64,000 nucleotides of DNA. It comes from Enhydrobacter sp. (GTDB taxonomy: Bacteria > Pseudomonadota > Alphaproteobacteria > Reyranellales > Reyranellaceae). The DNA lies in NCBI GenBank assembly GCA_026126105.1, contig JAHCJV010000002.1, forward strand, positions 124,001 to 188,000, given 5' to 3'. The notes beneath the pieces are model-generated. The model did not search any database, had not been told where the DNA came from, and worked only from the letters and a program-made list of their open reading frames with translations. The position numbers were made by a program, and so were the translations under genes. Every line of letters begins with the position of its first letter. Position 1 is the stretch's first letter. This document shows positions 42,003-50,895 of the stretch, piece by piece.

Positions 42003-42638
42003 TCAGGGCTTTAGCCTGAGCATCTCGGCCATCTTCACGAGATCGGCCAGGGATTTAGCGTCCATCTTCCGCATCGCATTGCCGCGATGGATCTTCACCG
42101 TGATCTCGCTGAGCCCGAGCCCGTGCGCAACCTGCTTGTTCATCAAGCCGTTCGTGACCAGCGCCACCACCTGTCGCTCGCGCGGGCTGAGAGTCTCGAG
42201 ACGGGCGTGCAGGTCGGCACTACCGCGCCGTTCGGCCCGTTGCGCGCGGTCCCGCTCCAGAGCCGCGGCGACGGCGTCGAGCATGTCCTGGTCGCGGAAC
42301 GGTTTGGGCAGGAAATCGATCGCGCCAGCCTTCATGCCGCGCACGGACATCGGAATGTCGCCGTGCCCGGTCATCAGGATCACCGGCATGGCGATACCTG
42401 CATCGCTGAGCTGACGCTGGAAATCGAGGCCGCTGATGTCGGGCAGGCGCACATCGAGCACGAGACAGCCCGCCGCTTCCGTCGCATTCGACGCCATGAA
42501 TTCGGCGGCGCTGCCGAACAGGCGTGTCCTGTAGCCGACGGAGCGGAACAGGCCGTCCAGAGCCACGCGCAACCCGGCATCGTCGTCGACGATGTGAATG
42601 GCGGCCTGCGTATCGGTCGGGGAAGCGGACGCGGTCAT
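42003..42638 (-). CDS. FixJ-family response regulator
   Basis: A 211-residue regulator with an N-terminal receiver and C-terminal LuxR-type HTH. Seen: IHIVDDDAGLRVALDGLFRS, the phosphorylation site in GCLVLDVRLPDISGLDFQRQ, LMTGHGDIPMSVRGMKAGAI, DFLPKPF, and the HTH LSPRERQVVALVTNGLMNKQ then ITVKIHRGNAMRKM. ATG 42638 is chosen because upstream codons overlap the divergent kinase promoter and lack homology. The pair is divergent, with 55 bp between starts. The regulator is the first candidate to act at motif copies A and B. Confidence 0.93.
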   Translation of the reverse strand: MTASASPTDTQAAIHIVDDDAGLRVALDGLFRSVGYRTRLFGSAAEFMASNATEAAGCLVLDVRLPDISGLDFQRQLSDAGIAMPVILMTGHGDIPMSVRGMKAGAIDFLPKPFRDQDMLDAVAAALERDRAQRAERRGSADLHARLETLSPRERQVVALVTNGLMNKQVAHGLGLSEITVKIHRGNAMRKMDAKSLADLVKMAEMLRLKP

Positions 42639-42693
42639 CGAACCGGCGGCATGCTGGACCGCGGTCCGATGGCCCGTCAATAATCCGTAAGTC

Positions 42694-44283
42694 ATGGACG
42701 AATCCGACGAAGAACGAGGGTTGATCCGCCCGCTGCCGGCGTTCGACGACCTGCGAGCCATCACCAACGCGGTGCCGACGCTGATCTCCTTCTACGACAG
42801 CCAGCATGTCTGCCGCTTCGCCAACGACTTCCATGAGGAATGGTATGGACTGAAACCCACGGAGGTCGTCGGGCGACACATGCGCGAGATGATCGGCGAG
42901 GAGCGTTACGCCCTGCGCCAGGCATATCTCGCACGCGTCGCCGCGGGCCGCACGGCATCGTTCGACACCGAAGTCCGCTATCGCGACGGGGAGATGCGGC
43001 CGGCTGCGATACGCTACGTGCCCAAGATGGGTGTCGCAGGCTTCGAAGGCTTCTACGTCCTGGTGTTCGATACCTCCCGCCAGCAGCGCCGCTTCCGCAG
43101 CGTCTACGACGCCACGGCCGTGGCGTTCTGGGAACTCGACTTCTCCGGCGTCGCCGACATGCTGCGCGTCCTGAAGGAAAGCGGGAACACCGACATCGCG
43201 TCCCACATCCGGAGCCAGCCCGACTTCATGCGTCGCGCCATGGAAGCCACGCGCGTGATCGACGTGAACGCCAAGGCGGTCGAGCTTTTCGGCGCATCGA
43301 ATCGCAGCGAGATGACAGGTAATGTGAGCCGCTTCTGGCCAAGGTCGAGCGAACCGGTGTTTGGGGGCGCGGTCTTCGCCGCGATCGGGGGCAAGCAACG
43401 GCACTACGAGGCCGAGACCGTCCTCGCGCGGGTCGACGGCAGCGAGTTCGATGCCCTGTTCACCTGCACCTTTCCCGACCCGAAAGTCGGTGGTCCCGCG
43501 CCCAACATCGTGGTCGCGGTGGTCGACATCAGCGCACGCGTGAAGGCGCAGGACGCTTTGGCAAAGGTACAGGCCGAGCTGGCGCACGCGGTGCGGGTGG
43601 CGACGCTGGGTGAGCTCACCGCCTCGATCGCACACGAGGTCAACCAGCCGCTGGCCGCCATCGTCACCAACGGCGATGCCGCACTGCGCTGGCTGCGCCG
43701 CCCTTCTCCCGACCTCGCAGAAACCGGCGCCGCGATCGAGCGGATGATTGCAGAAGGCAAGCGAGCGTCGGAGGTGATCGCACGCATCCGCGCCATGGCG
43801 ACAAAGGGAACGACGGACTTCCGCCGCCTCTGCCCCAATCTCGTGACCGAAGGCGCGGTCGCGGTAGTTCGCCGCGACCTCTCCGCGCAGGGTGTGGCGC
43901 TCGCGATGAGATTGACGGCCGCTCCGCCAGCCATCGTGGGCGATCGGGTGCAGCTTCAGCAGGTCTTGATCAATCTCATGGTCAATGCCGCCCAGGCGAT
44001 GACGCAGCAGCGCGATCGCCCACGCACGATCACGGTGAGCACCAGCCGCGCGGCCGAGGCGATCCAGTTCGACGTCAGCGACACCGGCCCCGGGATCGCG
44101 CCGGAAAACGCCGGCCAGCTCTTCAGCGCGTTCTACAGCACGAAGCCCGCGGGAATGGGACTGGGCCTGTCGATCGCCAAATCCATCGTCGAAGGCCACG
44201 GCGGCAACATAACGGTGATGGCCGCGGAACCGAGCGGCGCGACCTTTCGCTTCACGATCCCGCTCGCGACGGCCGAGGCGTAG
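42694..44283 (+). CDS. PAS-domain sensor histidine kinase (FixL/DctB-like)
   Basis: A 529-residue soluble kinase without membrane segments. Seen: an N-terminal PAS (AVPTLISFYDSQHVCRFAND, VGRHMREMIGEERY), a second PAS-like region (residues about 135-285) with no evident heme histidine, the H-box ASIAHEVNQPLAAIVTNGDA, the N-box QQVLINLMVNAAQAMTQQ, and GLGLSIAKSIVEGHGG. The H-box and N-box are of the FixL/DctB class. The signal is cytosolic and unknown. It is divergent from the FixJ-like gene, and the + strand just before its ATG has TCCGTAAGTCATG, only loosely like the promoter motif. Confidence 0.92.
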   Translation: MDESDEERGLIRPLPAFDDLRAITNAVPTLISFYDSQHVCRFANDFHEEWYGLKPTEVVGRHMREMIGEERYALRQAYLARVAAGRTASFDTEVRYRDGEMRPAAIRYVPKMGVAGFEGFYVLVFDTSRQQRRFRSVYDATAVAFWELDFSGVADMLRVLKESGNTDIASHIRSQPDFMRRAMEATRVIDVNAKAVELFGASNRSEMTGNVSRFWPRSSEPVFGGAVFAAIGGKQRHYEAETVLARVDGSEFDALFTCTFPDPKVGGPAPNIVVAVVDISARVKAQDALAKVQAELAHAVRVATLGELTASIAHEVNQPLAAIVTNGDAALRWLRRPSPDLAETGAAIERMIAEGKRASEVIARIRAMATKGTTDFRRLCPNLVTEGAVAVVRRDLSAQGVALAMRLTAAPPAIVGDRVQLQQVLINLMVNAAQAMTQQRDRPRTITVSTSRAAEAIQFDVSDTGPGIAPENAGQLFSAFYSTKPAGMGLGLSIAKSIVEGHGGNITVMAAEPSGATFRFTIPLATAEA

Positions 44284-45492
44284 CTAGCCGACCACCTTTT
44301 TCTCGCGCAATGCCGCGATCTCGTTATCGCCGAGGCCTGCGATCTCCTTCAGCACCGACTCGGTGTGTTCGCCGAGCGACGGCGGCGGGCGTGTGTCGTC
44401 GACCGGCGTGTCGGAGAAATGGTAGTTGGAGCCGATCAGCGGCACGTCGCCGACCCGCGTGTGCTTGTAGGTCTTGAGCATACCGCGGCGCTTCACCTCG
44501 GGCTCGTCGAGCGCCTCCTTCATGGTGCGGATCGGCCCGGCCGGCAGGTGTCGGAACTTCTGCGTCCAGTTCTCCTTGGTGTCGGTCTTGAGAACCTCTT
44601 CCATCATGCTGGTCAGCAGCGGCTTGTTGGCGACCCGCGCGGCGATGGTGGCAAAGCGCGGATCGGTCGCCCATTCCGGATGCCCCATCGCCTTGCAGGT
44701 GTCGACGAACAGCTTCTGGTTGGCGACCGCCATGTAGATCTTGCCGTTCGCCGTCTCGAACGAGCTGTTGGGCGCCGAGGCGAAGTGTCCGTTGCCGGCG
44801 CGCCGCGGCTGGTCGCCGCCGATCAGGTAGTACGAGCCCATGTTGCCGAGCGAGACCAGGGCGGTGTCGTACAGCGCGAGATCGATATGCTGGCCCTTGC
44901 CGGTGGAGGTGCGGGCATAGAGCGCCGCGTTGATCGCGGACGCCGAATGGATGGCGGTCATCGTGTCGACGATGGCGATGGCGTGGCGCAGCCCCTCGCC
45001 GTCGGCCTCACCGTTCACGCTCATCATGCCCGACTCGGCTTGAAGCACCGGGTCGTAGCCCGGCCGGTCCGACAGCGGCCCGGTCTGCCCGTAGGCCGAG
45101 ATCGAGAGGTAGATCAGCCTCGGGTACTTGCCGCGCACGCTGGCCCAGTCGAGCCCATACTTCTTGAGCACGCCCGGCCGGAAATTCTCGATCATCACGT
45201 CGGCCTTCTCGAGCAGCTTGTGCACGATTGCCTGGCCGTCCGGCTTGGTGAAATCGAGCGCGACGCTCTTCTTGCCGCGATTGTAGGTCATGAAGAAATG
45301 GCTCTCGCCGGTCTCGCCGCCGGCGCGCGGTCCGGCACCCTTGCGCGTGTCGTCGCCGCCATCGGGGTTCTCGATCTTGATGACCTCGGCCCCCATGTCC
45401 GAGAGCATCTGCGTGCACATGGGACCTGCGATCACGCGGGTAAAGTCCACGACACGAACACCCGTAAGCGGGGGACGACCTGATTGTGACAT
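44284..45492 (-). CDS. CaiB/BaiF family CoA transferase (family III)
   Basis: A 402-residue class III CoA transferase that moves CoA between carboxylic acids such as formate, oxalate, succinate or carnitine derivatives. Seen: GVRVVDFTRVIAGPMCTQML, GAEVIKIENPDGGDDTR, TYNRGKKSVALDFTKPDGQ, ENFRPGVLKKYGLDW and ISAYGQTGPLSDRPGYD, all family hallmarks; the active-site aspartate lies in the IAIVDTMTAIH region. ATG 45492 is chosen to match the family N-terminus. It is divergent from a Bug-protein gene, a common pairing for uptake and activation of an organic acid. Confidence 0.93.
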   Translation of the reverse strand: MSQSGRPPLTGVRVVDFTRVIAGPMCTQMLSDMGAEVIKIENPDGGDDTRKGAGPRAGGETGESHFFMTYNRGKKSVALDFTKPDGQAIVHKLLEKADVMIENFRPGVLKKYGLDWASVRGKYPRLIYLSISAYGQTGPLSDRPGYDPVLQAESGMMSVNGEADGEGLRHAIAIVDTMTAIHSASAINAALYARTSTGKGQHIDLALYDTALVSLGNMGSYYLIGGDQPRRAGNGHFASAPNSSFETANGKIYMAVANQKLFVDTCKAMGHPEWATDPRFATIAARVANKPLLTSMMEEVLKTDTKENWTQKFRHLPAGPIRTMKEALDEPEVKRRGMLKTYKHTRVGDVPLIGSNYHFSDTPVDDTRPPPSLGEHTESVLKEIAGLGDNEIAALREKKVVG

Positions 45493-45559
45493 GGGCGCAA
45501 GGTAGGGCTGCAGCCGGTGCCCTGTCCATGAGCGCGGTGCTTCGATTAGACTGGGAGCC

Positions 45560-46549
45560 ATGCCGACATTTCGCAGATCGCTCTCTCGCCGCACACTCCT
45601 CGCCGCACCCGCTCTCGCGGCGCTGCACGCCCCCACGCGCTCCGCTTGGGCCGACACCTGGCCCAGCAAGGCTGTCCACATCGTCGTGCCGTTCGCCCCC
45701 GGCGGTTCGGGCGACATCACCGCCCGCCTCGTCGGCAAGTACATGGAGGACAAGACCGGCCAGCCGTTCGTGGTCGAGAACAAGCCAGGCGCCAACGGCA
45801 TCGTCGGGGTGCTCTCGGTGAAGTCCGCGCCAGCCGACGGCTACACCCTGATGCTGGCCACGACTTCGACCAACGCCGCCAACGTCCACATGTACAGGAA
45901 CCCGGGCTACGATCCGCAGCGGGACTTCCAGGTCGTGGGCGTGATCGGAACGAGCGGCACCTTTCTCATCGTTCCGGCCGACAGCCCCTACAAGTCGATG
46001 GCCGATCTCATCGCCTACGCCAAGGCGAACCCCGGGAAGCTGAACTACGGCTACTTCAACGCCTCGTCGCAGGTGCCGTCGGCGGTACTGGGCGAAAGGG
46101 CCGGTGTCGAATGGCAGGGGATCGCCTACAAGGCGATCGGCAATGCCTGGAACGATCTCTATGCCGGCTCGATCCAGTTCATGTTCGTCGATCTCACGGC
46201 GTCGCGCGGCCAGGTCGTGGCCAATAAAGCGCGCCCGTTGGCCATCTCGCTGCCCGGGCGCAGCCCGCTCTATGCGGAAGTGCCGACCCTGTCCGAAACC
46301 TATCCCGGCTTCGTCAGCACCGGGTTCCTCGCCATTGCCGTGCGGAAGGAAGTACCCGAGGCGATCAAGCAGCGCCTGAACACGCTGATCAACGATGCGA
46401 TCTTCTCCGACGGCATCAACAAGCGCCTGACCGACGAGTTCGCCCTCACCCCGCGCAGGCTCGATCTGGCGCAGTGCGCCGAGCAGGACCGCGAGGAGCG
46501 CGCCAAATGGGCCGAGTACGTCAAGATTGCGAAGATCGAGCCGCAATAG
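45560..46549 (+). CDS. Bug/TctC-family substrate-binding protein
   Basis: A 329-residue periplasmic solute receptor. Seen: a twin-arginine-containing signal MPTFRRSLSRRTLLAAPALA ending near SAWAD, then WPSKAVHIVVPFAPGGSGDI, VENKPGANGIVG, ADGYTLMLATTSTNAANVHM and the C-terminal AEVPTLSETYPGFVSTGF. All Bug regions are intact, unlike the remnant at 26210. No TctAB genes are close. It is divergent from the CaiB gene by 67 bp and is followed 36 bp later by a nitroreductase, so an uptake-activation-modification set is possible. Confidence 0.92.
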   Translation: MPTFRRSLSRRTLLAAPALAALHAPTRSAWADTWPSKAVHIVVPFAPGGSGDITARLVGKYMEDKTGQPFVVENKPGANGIVGVLSVKSAPADGYTLMLATTSTNAANVHMYRNPGYDPQRDFQVVGVIGTSGTFLIVPADSPYKSMADLIAYAKANPGKLNYGYFNASSQVPSAVLGERAGVEWQGIAYKAIGNAWNDLYAGSIQFMFVDLTASRGQVVANKARPLAISLPGRSPLYAEVPTLSETYPGFVSTGFLAIAVRKEVPEAIKQRLNTLINDAIFSDGINKRLTDEFALTPRRLDLAQCAEQDREERAKWAEYVKIAKIEPQ

Positions 46550-46585
46550 CTATCGTTCCAGGATACTTCCGGGAACTCCAGACAC

Positions 46586-47263
46586 ATGCAGTTTGATGAC
46601 GTCATCTTGGGTCGCCGCAGCATCCGCGGTTACAAGCCCGATCCTGTGCCCAAGGGGTTGATCAGGGAAATCATCGGCCTGGCGATGCGTGCACCGTCCT
46701 CCATGAACACGCAGCCCTGGAACTTCTACGTTATCTCCGGCGAGCCGCTGAACCGGATCCGGGCCGGCAACACCGAACGGATGGTGGCGGGCATCCCGCA
46801 GTCGCGTGAGTTCCGCACCGGTCAGGCGTTCGCCGGCAAGCACCGGGACAGGCAGGTTGGTGTCGCCAAGCAATTGTTCTCCGCGATGGGGATTGCACGC
46901 GACGACAAGGAGATGCGCCAGGACTGGGTGTTGCGCGGCTTTCGTCAGTTCGACGCACCCGTATGCATAATCGTAACCTATGATCGCGTGCTGGACGGGA
47001 GCGACGACACGCCATTCGATTGCGGCGCCGTGACCACGGCCCTCGTCAACGCTGCCTGGTCTCGCGGGCTGGGCGCCGTGATCAACAGCCAGGGCATCAT
47101 GCAATCACCCGTGGTCCGCGAGCACGCCGGAATAGCTGACGATCAGGTCATCATGAAAAGTGTTGCGCTGGGCTGGCCCGATGAAGGCTTTCCGGCGAAT
47201 GCCGTCATATCCGAACGAAAGTCCGTCGACGAAGCTACCGTTTTCGTCGGATTTCCCGAATAG
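46586..47263 (+). CDS. nitroreductase family protein
   Basis: A 225-residue FMN-dependent nitroreductase-fold protein. Seen: the FMN-phosphate site ILGRRSIRGYKPDPVPKGLI, APSSMNTQPWNFYVISG, the dimer-interface DRVLDGSDDTPFDCGAVTTA and AVINSQGIMQSPVVREHAG, with the conserved GWPDEGFPAN near the end. It should reduce nitro, quinone or enone groups with NAD(P)H. It follows the Bug gene by 36 bp, so co-transcription is likely. The start ATG 46586 gives the normal family length. Confidence 0.92.
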   Translation: MQFDDVILGRRSIRGYKPDPVPKGLIREIIGLAMRAPSSMNTQPWNFYVISGEPLNRIRAGNTERMVAGIPQSREFRTGQAFAGKHRDRQVGVAKQLFSAMGIARDDKEMRQDWVLRGFRQFDAPVCIIVTYDRVLDGSDDTPFDCGAVTTALVNAAWSRGLGAVINSQGIMQSPVVREHAGIADDQVIMKSVALGWPDEGFPANAVISERKSVDEATVFVGFPE

Positions 47264-47341
47264 ACGCGAGGTGCCGCGCAGGCCGCAACCCGGGAGCGCG
47301 CCTGCGGCGGTCCGCGGCCGAGCTCGCGCACCCGAGGAAGT

Positions 47342-48907
47342 TCAGTGTGCATCGGCAGCCATCGCCGCGGCACCGCCAGGCGGCTTGCGCAGGACAAGGA
47401 GCGTGAGCAGGCTGACCACGATGCAGACACCGAGAATCCAGAAGCTGTCGGCGTAGGCCATCACCGATGCGGACTGGCGGACCTGGTGGGCCAGCACGCC
47501 GATGCCCTGCTGCCGCGCAGTCTCGATGTCGGCGCCGCGGACGGCGAACATCGCGGCGAGAGCCTGGAGGCGCTCCTGCAGCCGAAGGCTGTTCTGGCTC
47601 ATCGCCTCGGCGATCACCGAGAAGTGCACCTGCTCGCGCACCTGCACGACGGTCGACAGCATGGCGATGCCGACAGAGGCGCCGAGGTTGCGCATCACGC
47701 TGGTGATACCGGCCGAGTCGGCGGTGTCGCGACGCGTCAGGCCCACGACGGAAAGCTGGGTCAACGGAATCGTCGCCAGCGGTTGGCCTGCCGCCCGCAG
47801 GAGCTGCGGCAGCATGAGCTGGTCCATGGCCGTATCCGGCGACATGTCGACATTGATGAAGCAGCTCACGGCGAAGAGAATGAGGCCCATGCCGACCAGC
47901 AGGCGCAGGTCGACCTTGCGCATCAGGGACGGCATGAGTGGCAGCAGAAAGAGCTGCGGGATACCGCTCCACATCACCACCTCGCCGATCTGCTGGGCGT
48001 TGTAGCCCTGGACCTGCGCCAGGTAGGACGGGATCAGGTAGACCGAGCCGAAGGCGGTGGCGCCGAACACCGCCATCAGAATGCCCGAGCCGCCGACCGA
48101 CGGGTTAGCGAACAGGCGCAGGTTGATGAACGGCTTTTCGGTCGTCAGCTCGGCTATCAGGAACACCGCGATTCCGATGAAGGCGGCGATGCCGGCCGCC
48201 ACGATGACATGCGAGTCGAACCAGTCCTCGCGCTGACCCTCCTCGAGCACGAAGATCAGCGAGCTCAATCCGATCGCCATCGCGGCGATGCCGAGCCAGT
48301 CGGCCTTGAAGAACTCGTCGAGCTGCGGCTTCTCCTTGTCGAGCGCCTGGAGCTGGATGGCGATGGCGGCAATGCCGGGCACGACGTTGAGATAGAAGAT
48401 GTAGTGCCAGCTCCAGTTCTCGGTGAGCCAGCCGCCGACCGTGGGCCCGATCGCCGGCGCGAAGGTCGCGACCATGCCGAACATCGCCACGCCGACCGCC
48501 TGCTTGCTGGCCGGCAGACGCGTGCGCACGATGGTGATGGCCGTCGGGATCAGCACACCGCCGGTGATCCCCTGCCCGGCGCGCCACAGGATCATCTCGC
48601 CCAGGCTGTTGGAGAGCGCGCACAGGATCGAGAAGCCGATGAACAGCATCGAGTTTACCGACAGGAAGCGGCGCAGGCCGAAAGTCCGCGCCAGCCAGCC
48701 GGTCAGGGGGATGACGATGATCTCGGCCATCAGGTAGCCGGTCGAGATCCAGCTGCCTTCGGCCGGTGTGGCGCCGATCGCACCGCCGATCTCCGCGAGA
48801 GAAGCGTTGGTGATCTGGATGTCCAGGATCGCCATGAAGGCACCCAGGATGCCTCCGCCGACGGCGAGCCAGTCGCGCAGCGTCGGCTCTATATCGACGG
48901 GTTTCAT
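47342..48907 (-). CDS. emrB: DHA2-family multidrug efflux MFS transporter (EmrB-like)
   Basis: A 521-residue inner-membrane transporter with 14 hydrophobic helices. Seen: motif D1-like GAFMAILDIQITNASLAEI, WISTGYLMAEIIVIPLTGWL, FGLRRFLSVNSMLFIGFSIL and the motif C region ATFAPAIGPTVGGWLTENWS. This is the EmrB/QacA proton-driven drug pump. It overlaps the emrA stop by 4 bp, and together with an outer-membrane channel they would expel drugs across both membranes. No channel gene is adjacent. The HxlR regulator is divergent to emrA. Confidence 0.93.
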   Translation of the reverse strand: MKPVDIEPTLRDWLAVGGGILGAFMAILDIQITNASLAEIGGAIGATPAEGSWISTGYLMAEIIVIPLTGWLARTFGLRRFLSVNSMLFIGFSILCALSNSLGEMILWRAGQGITGGVLIPTAITIVRTRLPASKQAVGVAMFGMVATFAPAIGPTVGGWLTENWSWHYIFYLNVVPGIAAIAIQLQALDKEKPQLDEFFKADWLGIAAMAIGLSSLIFVLEEGQREDWFDSHVIVAAGIAAFIGIAVFLIAELTTEKPFINLRLFANPSVGGSGILMAVFGATAFGSVYLIPSYLAQVQGYNAQQIGEVVMWSGIPQLFLLPLMPSLMRKVDLRLLVGMGLILFAVSCFINVDMSPDTAMDQLMLPQLLRAAGQPLATIPLTQLSVVGLTRRDTADSAGITSVMRNLGASVGIAMLSTVVQVREQVHFSVIAEAMSQNSLRLQERLQALAAMFAVRGADIETARQQGIGVLAHQVRQSASVMAYADSFWILGVCIVVSLLTLLVLRKPPGGAAAMAADAH

Positions 48908-50085
48908 CGCGCGGCCTGATTCACCGCCGGCTGCTGCGGCTGCGGAGCGCTCCGCGTGTCCACGGTCGCCGTAACCGAAAGACCCGGCCGCAGACGCGTG
49001 CTCAAAGGATTGGCCGGATCGAGCGCGATCTTGACCGGCACCCTCTGCACGATCTTGGTGAAGTTGCCGGTGGCGTTCTCGGGCGGCAGCAGCGCGAATT
49101 CCGACCCTGTCCCCGGCGCGAGGCTGTCGACCGTGCCGTTGATGGTCTTGCCAGGGTAGGAATCGACGACGATCTCCACCTTCTGGCCTGGCACCATCTG
49201 GCCCGTCTGGGTCTCCTTGAAGTTCGCGACGAGGTAGACCTTGTCGGTTGGCACGACGCTCATCAGCCGCGTTCCCGCCTGCACGAGCTGGCCTTGGCGT
49301 ACGGTGCGGTCGCCGACCACGCCGTCGATCGGGGCAGTGACCGTAGTCTGGTCGAGGTTGATCTGTGCTTGCGCGAGCGCTGCCGTTCGGGCCGCGATTG
49401 CCGCGTCCGCCTGCCGCCGCTGCGTCTGCAGCACTGCGGTGTGCGCCTTGGCAGCATTCAAGCCGGCGCGATCGCGGTCGAGTGCCGCCCGGCGCTGCGC
49501 CAGATCAGATGCCGACTGCTGCTGACGCTGGGCCGTGCCGACGCCCGTCCTGGCGAGGTCGCCATAGCGCTTGAACTCCTGCTCGGAGAAGGTGACCGAC
49601 GCCTCGTCGGCATCGACCGCCGCTTCTGCCTGCGCAATGGTCGACTGTTGCTCCCTGATCTGAGCGTCGATATTGGCAGCGGTCGCCTGGGCGCTCTGCA
49701 GGTCCGCCTTCACGCTATCGAGGGCGGTCTGATAGTCGCGCGGATCGATCCGTGCCAGTACGTCGCCCTGGCGGACGCGCTGGTTGTCCTGCGCCTTCAA
49801 CTCGACGACGTAACCCGCGACCTTCGGTTCGATCGTCACACTGTCGGCGTCGAGATAGGCATCATTCGTCGTCTCGTAATGGCGCCCGACCAGCCACCAG
49901 TAGGTCCCGTATCCGACTCCCGCGACCAGCACGAACGCCGCGAGAAGCGTCAGCAGACGCTTGCGCCGCCGGCTGTTGTCGGTCGGCCGCTGGGATCTCG
50001 GGGACTCGAAACCCGTCTGGTGCTCGACCTGCTGGAAGTCGATCGGGGGCGACTGCGAACCGTCCACAGCATGACTCCTTGTCAT
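48904..50085 (-). CDS. emrA: HlyD/EmrA-type periplasmic adaptor
   Basis: A 393-residue membrane-fusion protein. Seen: a cytosolic lead, one N-terminal membrane helix (RLLTLLAAFVLVAGVGYGTY), the first lipoyl half TIEPKVAGYVVELKAQDNQR, a long coiled-coil hairpin (residues about 110-220), the second lipoyl half TAPIDGVVGDRTVRQGQLV and a beta-barrel with MSVVPTDKVYLVANFKETQ. It joins the EmrB pump to an outer-membrane channel. It begins an operon with emrB and is divergent from hxlR, 73 bp between starts. Length and layout are normal for the family. Confidence 0.93.
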   Translation of the reverse strand: MTRSHAVDGSQSPPIDFQQVEHQTGFESPRSQRPTDNSRRRKRLLTLLAAFVLVAGVGYGTYWWLVGRHYETTNDAYLDADSVTIEPKVAGYVVELKAQDNQRVRQGDVLARIDPRDYQTALDSVKADLQSAQATAANIDAQIREQQSTIAQAEAAVDADEASVTFSEQEFKRYGDLARTGVGTAQRQQQSASDLAQRRAALDRDRAGLNAAKAHTAVLQTQRRQADAAIAARTAALAQAQINLDQTTVTAPIDGVVGDRTVRQGQLVQAGTRLMSVVPTDKVYLVANFKETQTGQMVPGQKVEIVVDSYPGKTINGTVDSLAPGTGSEFALLPPENATGNFTKIVQRVPVKIALDPANPLSTRLRPGLSVTATVDTRSAPQPQQPAVNQAAR

Positions 50086-50158
50086 ACATGAGATCTAGCC
50101 CTCTGCATCGATCACTCAAGTAGGATTGATTTTCCAACTTAGTATGTCATGTAGACCT

Positions 50159-50545
50159 ATGATCGACATCAATCGCGTCCGCACAGACCCCGCTTTGGCC
50201 AAGGTCGTCCAGGCCGAATTCCGTCGTGCCGTCGGCATGATTTCCGGGCGCTGGAAGCTCGAGATCCTCTGGCTGCTGAGCCATGGCGTGCATCGCTTCG
50301 GCGAACTGAAACGAGGCTTGCCGGGCATCACCCAGCACATGCTGACGGCGCAACTGCGCGCCCTGGAGAAGGACGGGCTGGTCAAGCGCACGATCTTCGC
50401 CGAGGTCCCGCCGCGGGTTGAATACGAGATCACGGAGAACGCCCGGCGCCTGCGGCCGATCTTCGTCGAGATCGTCAAATGGGCCGAGGACAACGGGAAC
50501 GGTGTCACCGAACCGGCCGAGGCCCGGGGCGCCTCGGAGCCCTAG
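50159..50545 (+). CDS. HxlR-family transcriptional regulator
   Basis: A 128-residue winged-helix regulator. Seen: FRRAVGMISGRWKLEILWLL, the HTH region RFGELKRGLPGITQHMLTAQ, and the wing LVKRTIFAEVPPRVEYEITE. HxlR proteins sense aldehydes, quinones or drugs and are often next to the pump or reductase they control. ATG 50159 (MIDINRVR) gives the usual length; ATG 50144 and TTG 50126 are in frame. It is divergent from emrAB. The gap has related CATACATGA and AGTATGTCATGTAG stretches that could be operator half-sites, but I cannot define them firmly. Confidence 0.88.
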   Translation: MIDINRVRTDPALAKVVQAEFRRAVGMISGRWKLEILWLLSHGVHRFGELKRGLPGITQHMLTAQLRALEKDGLVKRTIFAEVPPRVEYEITENARRLRPIFVEIVKWAEDNGNGVTEPAEARGASEP

Positions 50546-50582
50546 TAGATCTCGCAGAGCAGGCCGGCCGCGAACGCGCCGG

Positions 50583-50858
50583 TCAGCGACGCCGGCTCTC
50601 GAGCACCTCCATCAGCTCGTCGATCTTGATCTGACGCTCCCGATCGTTGCCGGCGTGAAACGCATGCGCCACGCAATGCTGCAGATGATCGTGGAGGATT
50701 TCCTGCTCGACCTTGTCCAGGGCCGCCCGCACGGCGCGCACCTGGTTGATCACGTCGATGCAATAGCGGTCTTCCTCGATCATGCGGGCAACGCCGCGCA
50801 CCTGGCCCTCGATGCGGCTCAATCGCGCGAGCTGGGACTTCTTCATCCGTTCATCCAT
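50583..50858 (-). CDS. csoR: CsoR-family copper-sensing repressor
   Basis: A 91-residue all-helical metal-sensing repressor. Seen: [20 protein letters not shown], the first ligand cysteine in [14 protein letters not shown], and the His/Cys pair in [12 protein letters not shown] with the H-x3-C spacing of CsoR (Cys, His, Cys set). These identify it as a Cu(I) sensor rather than the formaldehyde sensor FrmR. It is divergent from the Cu-ATPase gene, and the 17-bp palindrome at 50868-50884 is its likely operator. ATG 50858 is chosen; ATG 50846 is also possible. Confidence 0.92.
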   Translation of the reverse strand: MDERMKKSQLARLSRIEGQVRGVARMIEEDRYCIDVINQVRAVRAALDKVEQEILHDHLQHCVAHAFHAGNDRERQIKIDELMEVLESRRR

Positions 50859-50867
50859 GCTTGAACC

Positions 50868-50884
50868 ATACCCCTGTAGGGTAT
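50868..50884. promoter_or_regulatory. CsoR operator between csoR and the Cu-ATPase gene
   Basis: ATACCCCTGTAGGGTAT is a perfect 6-bp inverted repeat with a 5-bp centre, in the style of CsoR operators (TACCC-centre-GGGTA). On the minus strand, TTGTCA (50893-50888) and TATGGT (50870-50865) lie 17 bp apart around it, so it fills the csoR promoter spacer. On the plus strand TATATT (50882-50887) overlaps its edge. Bound CsoR would block both genes. Confidence 0.75.
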
Positions 50885-50895
50885 ATTTGACAAGC

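Noticed and set aside
42660..42694. Third copy of the promoter motif before the PAS kinase gene
   Set aside because: TCCGTAAGTCATG aligns only with an extra base and several mismatches, so it does not meet the standard of copies A and B.
42220..44199. 659-codon minus-strand frame opposite the PAS kinase
   Set aside because: It is antisense to a well-supported kinase and runs out of frame through the FixJ-like gene. No motif is visible.
47345..48919. 524-codon plus-strand frame opposite emrB
   Set aside because: The helices and motifs are on the minus strand. The plus-strand product is a hydrophilic shadow with no start context.
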